From the NCBI GenBank assembly GCA_038145175.1, contig JAYQPE010000002.1, forward strand, positions 62,001 to 126,000: 64,000 nt of DNA. The letters run 5' to 3'. This DNA is from ATZT02 sp038145175. GTDB lineage: Bacteria; Actinomycetota; Actinomycetes; S36-B12; UBA5976. The notes beneath the pieces are model-generated. The model worked only from the letters and a program-made list of their open reading frames with translations. It made no database searches and had not been told where the DNA came from. Shown in pieces: positions 8,968-16,818 of this stretch (positions are counted from its first letter, which is position 1; each line of letters begins with the position of its first letter). A program made the position numbers and the translations under genes.

Positions 8968-9723
8968 ATGCTTTTAGCAATTGATATTGGAAATACCAAC
9001 ACAGTTATTGGTTTATACGATAAAGAAAAACTAGTAAATCATTGGAGAATCAAAACAGATTCCCAATCAACAGCTGATGAATTAATTCTTACTTACGAAG
9101 GTTTATTACAAAATCAACCTGAAATTACTGGTATTTCACTTTGTTCAACAGTTCCTGCAGTCTTAAGAGAAATGCGCTGGATGTTGCAACGTTATTTCAA
9201 CGATATTAAAACAGTAATTATCGAACCAGGAACTAAAACAGGAGTTCCCATTAATACTGATAATCCCAAAGAAGTTGGCGCAGATCGAATTGCTAATTCA
9301 TTAGCAGTATTTTCAAGACATGGCGGACCTTCAGTTGTAGTTGATTTTGGTACTTCAACAAATTTTGATGTGGTTAGTAAAAATGGAGAATTCTTAGGTG
9401 GTTCACTTGCACCTGGTATTGAAATTTCTTTAGATGCTTTAGCTAATAGAGCTGCACAGTTAAGAAAAGTCGAATTTGTAAAACCCAGAAGTGTTATAGG
9501 TAAAAACACCGTCGAAGCTTTGCAATCGGGTGCACTTTATGGATTTGCAGGCCAAGTAGATGGAATTATTGAAAGAATAATTGCAGAAATTGGACCAGTA
9601 ACTGCCGTAGTTGCAACTGGAGGATTGGCACCACTTGTGGTTGAAGAATCAAAAACAATTACCCATCATGAACCTGACTTGACTCTGGAAGGCTTACGTT
9701 TAGTTTTCGATAAGAACAAGTAG
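8968..9723 (+). CDS. coaX: Type III pantothenate kinase
   Basis: Phosphorylates pantothenate, committing it to coenzyme A. It is the CoaX (ASKHA-fold) type: phosphate-binding DIGNTNTVIGLYD at the N-terminus, GADRIANSLA mid-protein, and DFGTSTNFDVV followed by GGSLAPGI. Length of 251 residues is usual. A strong AAGGAGAAAG ribosome site lies just before the ATG. The gene is 11 bases from lysS. Type III kinases are usually insensitive to coenzyme A feedback, a family property not visible here. Confidence 0.95.
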   Translation: MLLAIDIGNTNTVIGLYDKEKLVNHWRIKTDSQSTADELILTYEGLLQNQPEITGISLCSTVPAVLREMRWMLQRYFNDIKTVIIEPGTKTGVPINTDNPKEVGADRIANSLAVFSRHGGPSVVVDFGTSTNFDVVSKNGEFLGGSLAPGIEISLDALANRAAQLRKVEFVKPRSVIGKNTVEALQSGALYGFAGQVDGIIERIIAEIGPVTAVVATGGLAPLVVEESKTITHHEPDLTLEGLRLVFDKNK

Positions 9724-9734
9724 TCTTTACTTCT

Positions 9735-11237
9735 ATGGGTGAAGATTCAAATTTAGATTTAAACGAACAAGAACAGATTCGTAGAGAAAAACTATCTAAA
9801 TTACATGCTTTAGGCATTGATACTTATCCTGTGGGATTTTTTCCCGATTATTCACTTTTAAAAGTAAGAAATGAATTTAAAGATTTAGCTCCTGAATCAA
9901 AAACAGGAAAAATAGTTTCAATTGCAGGTCGAGTGATGTTAAATCGTATTGCTGGAAAATTAATTTTTGCCTCCTTAAGAGATGGCTCTAGTGATTTACA
10001 AATAATGATTTCAGCAGATTCAGTTGGAGAAGACTCTTTAGAATTATGGAAAGAATTTGTTGATTTAGGTGATTTAGTCGGACTAACGGGTGAAGTTGTC
10101 ACGACAAAACGTGGTGAATTATCTGTTAAAGCAAGTAAATGGTTGATTACCGCAAAAGCCTTAAGGCCTCTGCCTGATAAACATCATGGTTTGAATGATC
10201 CTGAACAAAGAGTTCGAATGCGTTATGTGGATTTAATGGTTAGACCTGAAGCAAGAGAAATGTTGCATGTTAGATCTGAAGTTGTGGCAAGTATTAGAAA
10301 AAGTTTAACTTCAAGAGGTTTTGTTGAAGTTGAAACTCCAATGTTGCAAGTTTTGCACGGTGGAGCAAATGCCAGACCATTTAAAACTCATATCAATGCT
10401 TACGACATGGAATTATTTTTAAGAATCGCTCCAGAACTTTATTTAAAAAGATTATTAGTTGGCGGGGTTGACCAAGTTTTTGAAATTAATAGAAACTTTA
10501 GAAACGAAGGTGCAGATTCTTCACACAATCCAGAATTTACAATGCTTGAAATGTATCAAGCATATAGTGATTACAACAAAATGCGAGAGTTAACGCAAAA
10601 TTTAATTCAAGAAGCAGCAAAATCTGTTTATGGAAAAGAAATAGCAAGACACTGGGATGACGAAGGAAACCATAAAGAATTTGATATAAGTGGTAACTGG
10701 CCAGTTGTAAAAGTTTACGAAGGATTAAGTAAAGCAATTGGAGAAGATTTAAATTCTGAAACTGATGAAAAAACTTTAAGAAGTCACTGCGATAAATTAA
10801 AAATTTCTCACGATCCAAAATGGACCAGGGGACAAGTTGTTTTAGAACTTTATGAACATTTATTAGAAGATAAAACTACTTTGCCAACTTTCTATTGTGA
10901 TTTTCCAACCGATGTTGCACCTTTAACTAGACAACACCGCAATGATCCAAAAATGGCAGAGCGTTGGGATCTAGTTGCATTTGGTGCAGAAATTGGTACT
11001 GGTTATACAGAATTAAATGATCCGATTGAACAAAGAAATCGTTTAGTGGCACAAGCAAAACTTGCAGCTGGTGGAGATGTTGAAGCTATGCAAATTGATG
11101 ATGATTTCTTAAGAGCTTTGGAATATGGAATGCCTCCTGCAGGGGGACAAGGAATGGGAATTGATCGAGTTTTAATGATGTTAACTGGAAGAGGAATTAG
11201 AGAAACTGTACTTTTTCCATTAGTAAAACCTCAATAA
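9735..11237 (+). CDS. lysS: Lysyl-tRNA synthetase, class II
   Basis: Charges tRNA-Lys. An OB-fold anticodon domain occupies about residues 55-150 (IAGRVMLNRI...LQIMIS). The class II catalytic core follows: motif 2 FRNEGADSSHNPEFTMLE near residue 258 and motif 3 GMGIDRVLMMLTG near the C-terminus. The 500-residue length fits a plain bacterial LysS, without the membrane extension of LysX. It sits in the conserved coaX-lysS order and its stop is one base from the next gene. Confidence 0.97.
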   Translation: MGEDSNLDLNEQEQIRREKLSKLHALGIDTYPVGFFPDYSLLKVRNEFKDLAPESKTGKIVSIAGRVMLNRIAGKLIFASLRDGSSDLQIMISADSVGEDSLELWKEFVDLGDLVGLTGEVVTTKRGELSVKASKWLITAKALRPLPDKHHGLNDPEQRVRMRYVDLMVRPEAREMLHVRSEVVASIRKSLTSRGFVEVETPMLQVLHGGANARPFKTHINAYDMELFLRIAPELYLKRLLVGGVDQVFEINRNFRNEGADSSHNPEFTMLEMYQAYSDYNKMRELTQNLIQEAAKSVYGKEIARHWDDEGNHKEFDISGNWPVVKVYEGLSKAIGEDLNSETDEKTLRSHCDKLKISHDPKWTRGQVVLELYEHLLEDKTTLPTFYCDFPTDVAPLTRQHRNDPKMAERWDLVAFGAEIGTGYTELNDPIEQRNRLVAQAKLAAGGDVEAMQIDDDFLRALEYGMPPAGGQGMGIDRVLMMLTGRGIRETVLFPLVKPQ

Positions 11238-11238
11238 A

Positions 11239-11742
11239 ATGTCAGAAATTCAAATTAGACCTGCAAAAACAAGTGATGTTTCAACTATTAGAAAACTCGT
11301 TGATACCTATGCTCCAGAAAGACGTTTACTTTCCAAAGCCACAGTGACTTTATATGAAGCAGTTCCAGACTTTTTAGTAATTGAAAAAGATAAAGCCATA
11401 ATTGGTGCAGGGGCAGTGCATGTACTTTGGGAAGATTTAGCAGAAGTAAGAACGGTAGCAATTTTTCCTGAATTTAAAAATAAAGGATTTGGTTCGAAAT
11501 TATTAAATGCTCTTTTAGAAAAAGCAAAAAATTTAGGAGTTAAAAGAGTTTTTTGTTTAACTTTTGAAACAAATTTTTTTGCAAAACATGGATTTAAAGA
11601 AATTGAAGGTACACCAGTTGAACCAGAAATTTATCAACAATTACTTGAGTCATATGACGTTGGTGTGGCAGAGTTTTTGGATTTAGACAAAGTTAAACCA
11701 AATACTTTGGGTAACACCAGAATGATTAAACATTTGCAGTAA
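11239..11742 (+). CDS. argA: Amino-acid N-acetyltransferase (ArgA-type GNAT)
   Basis: GNAT-fold acetyltransferase of 167 residues. The acetyl-CoA loop is FPEFKNKGFGSKLL after the AEVRTVAIF strand. Segments LLSKATVTLYEAVPDF, VLWEDLAEVRTVA, FCLTFETNFFAKHGF and VKPNTLGNTRM are those of the short actinobacterial N-acetylglutamate synthases (Rv2747 type), so its likely role is the first step of arginine synthesis. No other arg genes are nearby. It is the last gene of the lysS unit; 164 bases follow before clpC. Activity is inferred from similarity. Confidence 0.8.
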   Translation: MSEIQIRPAKTSDVSTIRKLVDTYAPERRLLSKATVTLYEAVPDFLVIEKDKAIIGAGAVHVLWEDLAEVRTVAIFPEFKNKGFGSKLLNALLEKAKNLGVKRVFCLTFETNFFAKHGFKEIEGTPVEPEIYQQLLESYDVGVAEFLDLDKVKPNTLGNTRMIKHLQ

Positions 11743-11906
11743 CTCAAGTAACACTAATTCTTGTTGTCAAAGTTGTTTGTGCCACTACGTATAGGGCTTC
11801 TGGCCTAGTGATTTAGGTTGAATTTGCTAAATAAATCCAGACACGTACTATAGATATAGGAGAAAATAACTTCTCCCAAAAGTTGAGTTAAGGTGGCTTA
11901 AGTTAA
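11743..11906 (+). promoter_or_regulatory. clpC upstream region
   Basis: A 164-base spacer with no gene. It holds a possible -10 element TATAGAT at 11849-11855 without a convincing -35. Just downstream is a perfect 6-bp hairpin, GGAGAA-AATAAC-TTCTCC (11859-11876), that would lie in the 5' leader. The clpC ribosome site AAGGTGG is at 11891-11897. I saw no clear CtsR, ClgR or HspR operator. The promoter call is tentative. Confidence 0.35.
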
Positions 11907-14426
11907 ATGTTCGAAAGATTTACTGATCGAGCACGTCGTGTAGTTGTTCTTGCCCAAGAAGAAGCACGCATGCTTAACCACAACTACATTGGCACAGAAC
12001 ATATTCTTTTAGGTTTAATTCACGAAGGTGAAGGCGTTGCCGCAAAATCTTTAGAGTCATTGGGAGTTTCACTTGAATCTGTTAGATCTCAAGTTGAAGA
12101 AATTATTGGCCAAGGTCAACAAGCACCATCTGGACATATTCCATTTACTCCAAGAGCTAAAAAAGTATTAGAACTTTCTTTAAGAGAAGCGCTACAACTT
12201 GGACACAATTACATTGGCACAGAACATATTCTTTTAGGTTTAATCAGAGAAGGCGAAGGAGTTGCTGCTCAAGTATTAGTAAAACTTGGAGCAGATTTAA
12301 ACAGAGTTCGCCAACAAGTAATCCAACTACTTTCTGGTTATCAAGGTAAAGAGCCTTTAACTTCAGGTGCCCCAAATGAAGGAACCCCTTCTACTTCTTT
12401 AGTGCTTGATCAATTTGGTAGAAATTTAACTCAAGCTGCCAGAGATTCAAAATTAGATCCAGTAATTGGTAGAGAAAAAGAAATCGAAAGAGTTATGCAA
12501 GTTCTTTCTCGTAGAACTAAAAATAATCCTGTTTTAATTGGCGAACCGGGAGTGGGTAAAACTGCTGTTGTTGAAGGTCTTGCTCAAATGATTGTTAGAG
12601 GAAATGTTCCAGAAACTCTAAAAGACAAACAGCTTTACACTCTTGATTTAGGATCATTAGTTGCAGGATCTCGTTATCGTGGAGATTTTGAAGAAAGATT
12701 AAAGAAAGTATTAAAAGAAATCCGCACTCGCGGTGACATCATTTTGTTTATTGATGAAATGCACACATTAGTAGGAGCAGGTGCTGCCGAAGGTGCAATT
12801 GATGCGGCTTCAATTTTGAAACCAATGCTTGCTCGCGGTGAACTTCAAACAATTGGTGCCACCACATTAGATGAATATAGAAAATATGTGGAAAAAGATG
12901 CTGCATTGGAAAGAAGATTCCAACCTATTCAAGTTCAAGAACCAAGTGTGGCTCATGCAATCGAAATCCTTAAAGGTTTAAGAGATCGCTACGAATCTCA
13001 TCACAAAGTAACCATCACAGATTCTGCTTTAGTTTCAGCAGCAACATTGGCTGATCGATACATAAATGATCGCCAACTTCCAGATAAAGCAATTGATTTA
13101 ATTGATGAAGCAGGTGCCAGACTTAGAATCAATCGAATGACTGCTCCACCTGATTTAAGAGAATTTGATAACAAAATTGCTGACGTGAGAAAAGAAAAAG
13201 AATCAGCTATTGATGCTCAAGATTTTGAAAAAGCAGCGGCTTTAAGAGATAAAGAAAAGACTTTAATTACAGAGAAAAATGAACGTGAACGCGAATGGAA
13301 AGCCGGAGATTTAGACGTAGTTGCAGAAGTTAACGATGATTTAATTGCTGAAGTTTTGGCGATGTCTACTGGAGTGCCAGTTGCAAAACTAACTGAAGCA
13401 GAATCTCAAAGATTACTTCGTATGGAAGAAGAATTACACAAACGTGTAATTGGTCAAGAAGATGCTATTAAGGCTTTGTCAAAATCAATTAGAAGAACTA
13501 GAGCGGGCTTAAAAGATCCAAAAAGACCAGGTGGATCATTTATTTTTGCTGGTCCTTCAGGTGTTGGAAAAACTGAACTTTCTAAAACTTTGGCCCAATT
13601 CTTGTTTGGTGATGAAAACTCATTAATCATGCTTGATATGTCAGAGTATTCAGAGCGTCACACTGTTTCAAGGTTATTTGGTTCTCCTCCAGGATATGTG
13701 GGTTATGAAGAAGGTGGACAATTAACTGAAAAAGTTAGAAGAAAACCATTCTCAGTAGTTTTGTTCGACGAAGTTGAAAAAGCTCATCCAGATATTTTTA
13801 ACTCACTATTACAAATTTTGGAAGACGGAAAATTAACTGACTCTCAAGGTCGCATGGTTGATTTCAAAAACACAGTAATCATCATGACCACAAACCTTGG
13901 AAGCAGAGATATTTCCAAAGGGGTAGGACTTGGTTTTTCTGCTGGCGATGATGTTTCAGGTAACTATGACCGTATGAAGGCAAAAGTTAATGAGGAATTA
14001 AAGCAACATTTCCGTCCAGAATTCTTGAATCGTTTAGATGATGTGATTGTGTTCCATCAATTAACAAAACCTGAAATCTTACAAATTGTTGACTTAATGG
14101 TTGCATCTTTGGAAAACAGATTAAAAGACAAAGACATGGGCATCGTTTTAACAGACCAAGCAAAAGAATTGTTAGTTGATATGGGTTATGACCAATCATT
14201 GGGTGCAAGACCGATGAGAAGAACAATTCAGCGAGAAATTGAAGATGTTTTGAGTGAAAAAATCTTGTTTGGTGAATTAAAAGCAGGAAGTCTCGTTGTG
14301 GTTGGGGTTGAAGGAAAAGCTGCAGATCCTGACAAAAAAACTAGTGATACTAGAAAATTTACTTTCACAAGTGAAGTAAAACAAGCATTACCAGATTCAC
14401 CACCAGTAAATTCAGCTGCAGAATAA
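11907..14426 (+). CDS. clpC: ATP-dependent Clp protease ATPase subunit ClpC
   Basis: Hexameric AAA+ unfoldase that feeds proteins to ClpP. Two N-domain repeats occupy about residues 1-145, each with YIGTEHILLGLI. The first ATPase domain has Walker A GEPGVGKT near residue 212 and LFIDEMHTLVGAG. A UVR-type coiled middle domain lies around 420-455. The second domain has GPSGVGKT near 549 and the Walker B LFDEVEKAH. Length of 839 residues is typical. It stands alone after a 164-base spacer and its stop is one base from the end of proC, which runs convergently. Confidence 0.97.
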   Translation: MFERFTDRARRVVVLAQEEARMLNHNYIGTEHILLGLIHEGEGVAAKSLESLGVSLESVRSQVEEIIGQGQQAPSGHIPFTPRAKKVLELSLREALQLGHNYIGTEHILLGLIREGEGVAAQVLVKLGADLNRVRQQVIQLLSGYQGKEPLTSGAPNEGTPSTSLVLDQFGRNLTQAARDSKLDPVIGREKEIERVMQVLSRRTKNNPVLIGEPGVGKTAVVEGLAQMIVRGNVPETLKDKQLYTLDLGSLVAGSRYRGDFEERLKKVLKEIRTRGDIILFIDEMHTLVGAGAAEGAIDAASILKPMLARGELQTIGATTLDEYRKYVEKDAALERRFQPIQVQEPSVAHAIEILKGLRDRYESHHKVTITDSALVSAATLADRYINDRQLPDKAIDLIDEAGARLRINRMTAPPDLREFDNKIADVRKEKESAIDAQDFEKAAALRDKEKTLITEKNEREREWKAGDLDVVAEVNDDLIAEVLAMSTGVPVAKLTEAESQRLLRMEEELHKRVIGQEDAIKALSKSIRRTRAGLKDPKRPGGSFIFAGPSGVGKTELSKTLAQFLFGDENSLIMLDMSEYSERHTVSRLFGSPPGYVGYEEGGQLTEKVRRKPFSVVLFDEVEKAHPDIFNSLLQILEDGKLTDSQGRMVDFKNTVIIMTTNLGSRDISKGVGLGFSAGDDVSGNYDRMKAKVNEELKQHFRPEFLNRLDDVIVFHQLTKPEILQIVDLMVASLENRLKDKDMGIVLTDQAKELLVDMGYDQSLGARPMRRTIQREIEDVLSEKILFGELKAGSLVVVGVEGKAADPDKKTSDTRKFTFTSEVKQALPDSPPVNSAAE
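11985..12244 (+). repeat. Exact 35-bp direct repeat inside clpC
   Basis: Bases 11985-12019 and 12210-12244 are identical over 35 positions. They encode the YIGTEHILLGLI core of the two ClpC N-domain repeats. The offset is 225 bases, exactly 75 codons, so recombination between copies would delete or duplicate one N-domain repeat in frame. Protein-level repetition is normal for ClpC; the exact nucleotide identity is less expected. Confidence 0.85.
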
Positions 14427-14427
14427 T

Positions 14428-15225
14428 TTAAGAATTACTTATTTCGTTAGCACGATTAATTGCTGCTTGTAATGCTTTTTTCCAAATTTCTTTAAAGTTA
14501 TTTTGATCCAAATTTTCTAAAGCAGCTAAAGTTGTTCCCTTTGGCGAAGTTACTTTATTTCTTAATTCACTTATTTTTTCACTTGAATTCTCAAAAAGAT
14601 GAGCAGAACCTATAAAAGTATTATTAACGATAACTTCAGCAACATCTTTTGATAAGCCAAGTTCAATTGCTGCTTGTGTAATGGCTTCTGTGACATAAAA
14701 ATAATAAGCAGGACCAGATCCAGAAGCAGCAGCAATCACATCAATCAAATTCTCATCAACTACAACTACTTTTCCAACACTTGAGAAAAGTTTTTGCGCA
14801 ATTTCTAAATCCTTGTCAGTTGCATTTTTACCTTTTGCCAAACCAGTAACACCTTTTCCAACTAGTGCTGGAGTATTTGGCATAGCTCTTATTACTTTTA
14901 CGTTATTTTCAAAAGTTTTTTCTAAGTTTTCAGTTTTAATTCCAACGGCAAGAGAAATCAACAGGGCATTATCTTTCAAACTTTTCTTTATCTCTGGTAG
15001 TACTTCGGTTATATTTTGAGGTTTAACCCCAATAAAGACCACATCACAATCTTTAATTTCTTCAATTTGGTTGCTTGAATTAACTCTAAAGTCAGATGCA
15101 ATTTTTTGGCTTGATTCGACAGTTTTTGTAATTGCAACTAGGTCACTTTGTGAAATACCAGAGTTGATAAGGCCTTTTAATATGGCTTGACCCATATTGC
15201 CAGCACCGACGAATCCAATTTTCAT
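14428..15225 (-). CDS. proC: Pyrroline-5-carboxylate reductase
   Basis: NADPH-dependent last step of proline synthesis. The Rossmann motif GFVGAGNMGQAILKGL is at residues 4-19. The family signature region AAASGSGPAYYFYVTEA lies near residue 170 and TSPKGTTLAALE near 229. Length of 265 residues is normal. It is transcribed toward clpC, with the two stops almost touching. proC directly upstream of a BldC-type gene, with one extra gene between here, is a conserved actinobacterial neighbourhood. Confidence 0.96.
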   Translation of the reverse strand: MKIGFVGAGNMGQAILKGLINSGISQSDLVAITKTVESSQKIASDFRVNSSNQIEEIKDCDVVFIGVKPQNITEVLPEIKKSLKDNALLISLAVGIKTENLEKTFENNVKVIRAMPNTPALVGKGVTGLAKGKNATDKDLEIAQKLFSSVGKVVVVDENLIDVIAAASGSGPAYYFYVTEAITQAAIELGLSKDVAEVIVNNTFIGSAHLFENSSEKISELRNKVTSPKGTTLAALENLDQNNFKEIWKKALQAAINRANEISNS

Positions 15226-15263
15226 AAATTTTCTGCTCTTTTATTGTGACTTAGATGATAAGA

Positions 15264-15296
15264 CTACTTTGCATAAGTTTTCATAAATCAAAGTAG
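15264..15296. promoter_or_regulatory. Inverted repeat between proC and the Cys-rich gene
   Basis: CTACTTTG (15264-15271) and CAAAGTAG (15289-15296) form a perfect 8-bp inverted repeat with a 17-base spacer that contains two CATAA words. It lies in the 81-base divergent spacer. The right arm overlaps the AGTAGG ribosome-site candidate of the plus-strand gene at 15307, so it could be an operator or an RNA hairpin that limits translation. Function unknown. Confidence 0.45.
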
Positions 15297-15306
15297 GCTC
15301 TGACTT

Positions 15307-16101
15307 ATGACCGAATTTACCGGAGAATTCCCTAGAAGTTGGATTGAATTTGTTGATCCAGAACACGATGAAACCATCATAAAAGCTGATTTAACATGGC
15401 TTACTTCAAATTGGGAATGCATATTTGGCAGAGGGTGTAAAGGAGTAGATAAAACACATCCAAATGATGGATGTTGTAATCAAGGAGCACACTTTTCTGA
15501 ACCTAATGATAAAAAAAGAGTTAGTAAATGGGTTGAAAAATTAACACCAGAGTTGTGGGAAAAAATAGAATTCTCAAAAAATAAAAAAAGTTGGACAGAA
15601 TTTGATGATGGAACTGAAAGAACTAAATTAGTAAAAGACACCTGTATCTTTATGAACTCTCCTGAATTCAAAGGGGGAGCAGGATGTGCTCTTCATAAAT
15701 TAGCTATAGAAAAAAATGTTAAAACATTTGAAACAAAACCAGACGTTTGTTGGCAATTACCAATTAGAAGAAGTTATGAAACAAGAGAATATGAAAATGG
15801 AACTGATTATCAAGTAATTGTTATTGAAGAATACCGAAGAAAAAATTGGGGCTCTGGTGGAGAAACCATGGATTGGTATTGTTCTTCAGATACAGAAGCT
15901 CATCAAGCTTATGAACCTGTTTATCTAAGTGAAAAAGATACTTTAGTTGAATTAATTGGTAAGAAATGTTATGAAATTTTGAAAAAACATTGTGATGAAC
16001 GAATTAGTTTAATAAAAACTTTGAAAAAACTTCCCGGAAGAAAAGCTAAACAAATTTTATTATCAATTAATCCTCACCCAGCAGATCTTTTAGTCGACTA
16101 A
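15307..16101 (+). CDS. Cysteine-rich protein of unknown function
   Basis: I do not recognise this 264-residue protein with certainty. It has no signal peptide or membrane segment. Cysteines cluster in CIFGRGCKG, GCCNQGAHF, DTCIFMN, GAGCALHKLA, DVCWQLP and WYCSSD, with conserved-looking histidines and tryptophans. This resembles the YkgJ/DUF3109 type of putative metal- or Fe-S-binding proteins, which I offer only as a possibility. The ATG at 15307 has AGTAGG 9 bases upstream. It lies between proC and the BldC-family gene and has ordinary AT-rich codon use, so it looks like a resident gene. Confidence 0.75.
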   Translation: MTEFTGEFPRSWIEFVDPEHDETIIKADLTWLTSNWECIFGRGCKGVDKTHPNDGCCNQGAHFSEPNDKKRVSKWVEKLTPELWEKIEFSKNKKSWTEFDDGTERTKLVKDTCIFMNSPEFKGGAGCALHKLAIEKNVKTFETKPDVCWQLPIRRSYETREYENGTDYQVIVIEEYRRKNWGSGGETMDWYCSSDTEAHQAYEPVYLSEKDTLVELIGKKCYEILKKHCDERISLIKTLKKLPGRKAKQILLSINPHPADLLVD

Positions 16102-16181
16102 GTACTTTTTTCACAATTTCCCCACCCCTTCTTTTTGACCCAATAGCATGTCCGGGTCTCGCTAATAACCCCCCTCCTCTC

Positions 16182-16209
16182 TTGTGTTAATAGGTACCGA
16201 AGATATACC
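16182..16209 (+). promoter_or_regulatory. Candidate promoter for the BldC-family gene
   Basis: TTGTGT (16182-16187) and TATACC (16204-16209) are separated by 16 bases in the 173-base spacer upstream of the HTH gene. Both are partial matches to -35 and -10 consensus, so the call is weak. It would give a leader of about 60 bases. Confidence 0.3.
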
Positions 16210-16274
16210 GTTACATCACACGCAACTTAAGACTTAGGGAAGGTTTTAAGTCGTGTAAGAAAGAGGCATCAAAA

Positions 16275-16481
16275 ATGGCTTCAAGCCCTGAAAGACCTTT
16301 AGGCGAAGTTCGTTTCTTGACTGTGGCAGAAGTTGCCTCATCAATGCGAGTATCAAAGATGACTGTTTACCGCTTAGTACATTCTGGAACCATGCCAGCT
16401 GTTCGAGTCGGTAGATCTTTCCGTGTTCCGGAAGCAGCAGTGTCTGAATACTTGCGCGAATCATTCGTAGAGGCTGGCTGA
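16275..16481 (+). CDS. BldC-family (excisionase-type) HTH DNA-binding protein
   Basis: Small MerR-like winged-helix regulator of 68 residues. The HTH is FLTVAEVASSMRVSKMTVYRLV (about residues 15-36), followed by the wing region MPAVRVGRSFRVPEAAV. This is the BldC/excisionase family found across Actinobacteria; I leave the symbol blank because several paralogues share this form. AGAGG lies 8 bases before the ATG. In other actinobacteria a roughly 32-residue, very basic AURKAIP1-type ribosomal protein gene often follows; it is absent here. Confidence 0.85.
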   Translation: MASSPERPLGEVRFLTVAEVASSMRVSKMTVYRLVHSGTMPAVRVGRSFRVPEAAVSEYLRESFVEAG

Positions 16482-16498
16482 TTTTCCCCTCAGCCAGC
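16473..16498 (+). terminator. Hairpin overlapping the BldC-family stop codon
   Basis: GCTGGCTGA (16473-16481) pairs perfectly with TCAGCCAGC (16490-16498) around an 8-base TTTTCCCC loop, followed by TTTCCCC. The 5' arm includes the stop codon. The U tract is short, so termination may be partial; it may also be a read-through element ahead of the glutaredoxin-rex genes. Confidence 0.6.
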
Positions 16499-16526
16499 TT
16501 TCCCCACTTTAAGGTTGTGGATCTAA

Positions 16527-16769
16527 ATAAAACCTCGAATCAAAGTCTTAGTAAAACCTGGCTGTCATCTTTGTGATGAGGCCATAAAAGTAATTACTGA
16601 AGTTAGTAGTGAATTAAACGAATCTTTTGACGTTGTAGAAATTCAAGATAATCCTGAATTAATGCATAAATATGCTGAGGAAATTCCTGTCACTTTTGTT
16701 GATGATAAACAACATGATTTCTGGAGAGTAGATAAAGAAAGATTGAAAAAAGCCCTTCTTGATGTCTGA
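16527..16769 (+). CDS. Glutaredoxin-like (DUF836) protein lacking a canonical start codon
   Basis: The frame encodes KVLVKPGCHLCDEAIKV then EIPVTFVDDK: a thioredoxin-fold protein with a CHLC redox motif and a cis-proline site, about 80 residues. Small glutaredoxin genes sit upstream of hemA or rex in many actinobacteria, so position supports it. The frame opens after TAA at 16524-16526 and has no ATG, GTG or TTG before the CHLC motif. The first codon, ATA at 16527, is where homologues start and has AAGG 12 bases upstream. Options are a rare AUA start, a lost start codon (pseudogene) or a base error. Coding character downstream looks intact. Confidence 0.65.
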   Translation: MKPRIKVLVKPGCHLCDEAIKVITEVSSELNESFDVVEIQDNPELMHKYAEEIPVTFVDDKQHDFWRVDKERLKKALLDV

Positions 16770-16782
16770 TTTGTGAGAGGAT

Positions 16783-16800
16783 TTGTGCTTTTTTGCACAA
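16783..16800. promoter_or_regulatory. Rex operator (ROP) upstream of rex
   Basis: TTGTGCTTTTTTGCACAA is a perfect inverted repeat with the spacing of the known Rex consensus, TTGTG and CACAA separated by 8 bases. It lies 18 bases before the rex ATG at 16819, fitting negative autoregulation by Rex in response to the NADH/NAD+ ratio. An additional half-site, TTGTGA, is at 16771-16776. Confidence 0.8.
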
Positions 16801-16818
16801 ATGTGTAACTTGGTACAT

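Noticed and set aside
16783..16818. Earlier TTG or ATG starts for rex
   Set aside because: The TTG start would place the Rex operator in the coding region and adds residues unlike homologues; ATG 16801 is possible but less likely than 16819.
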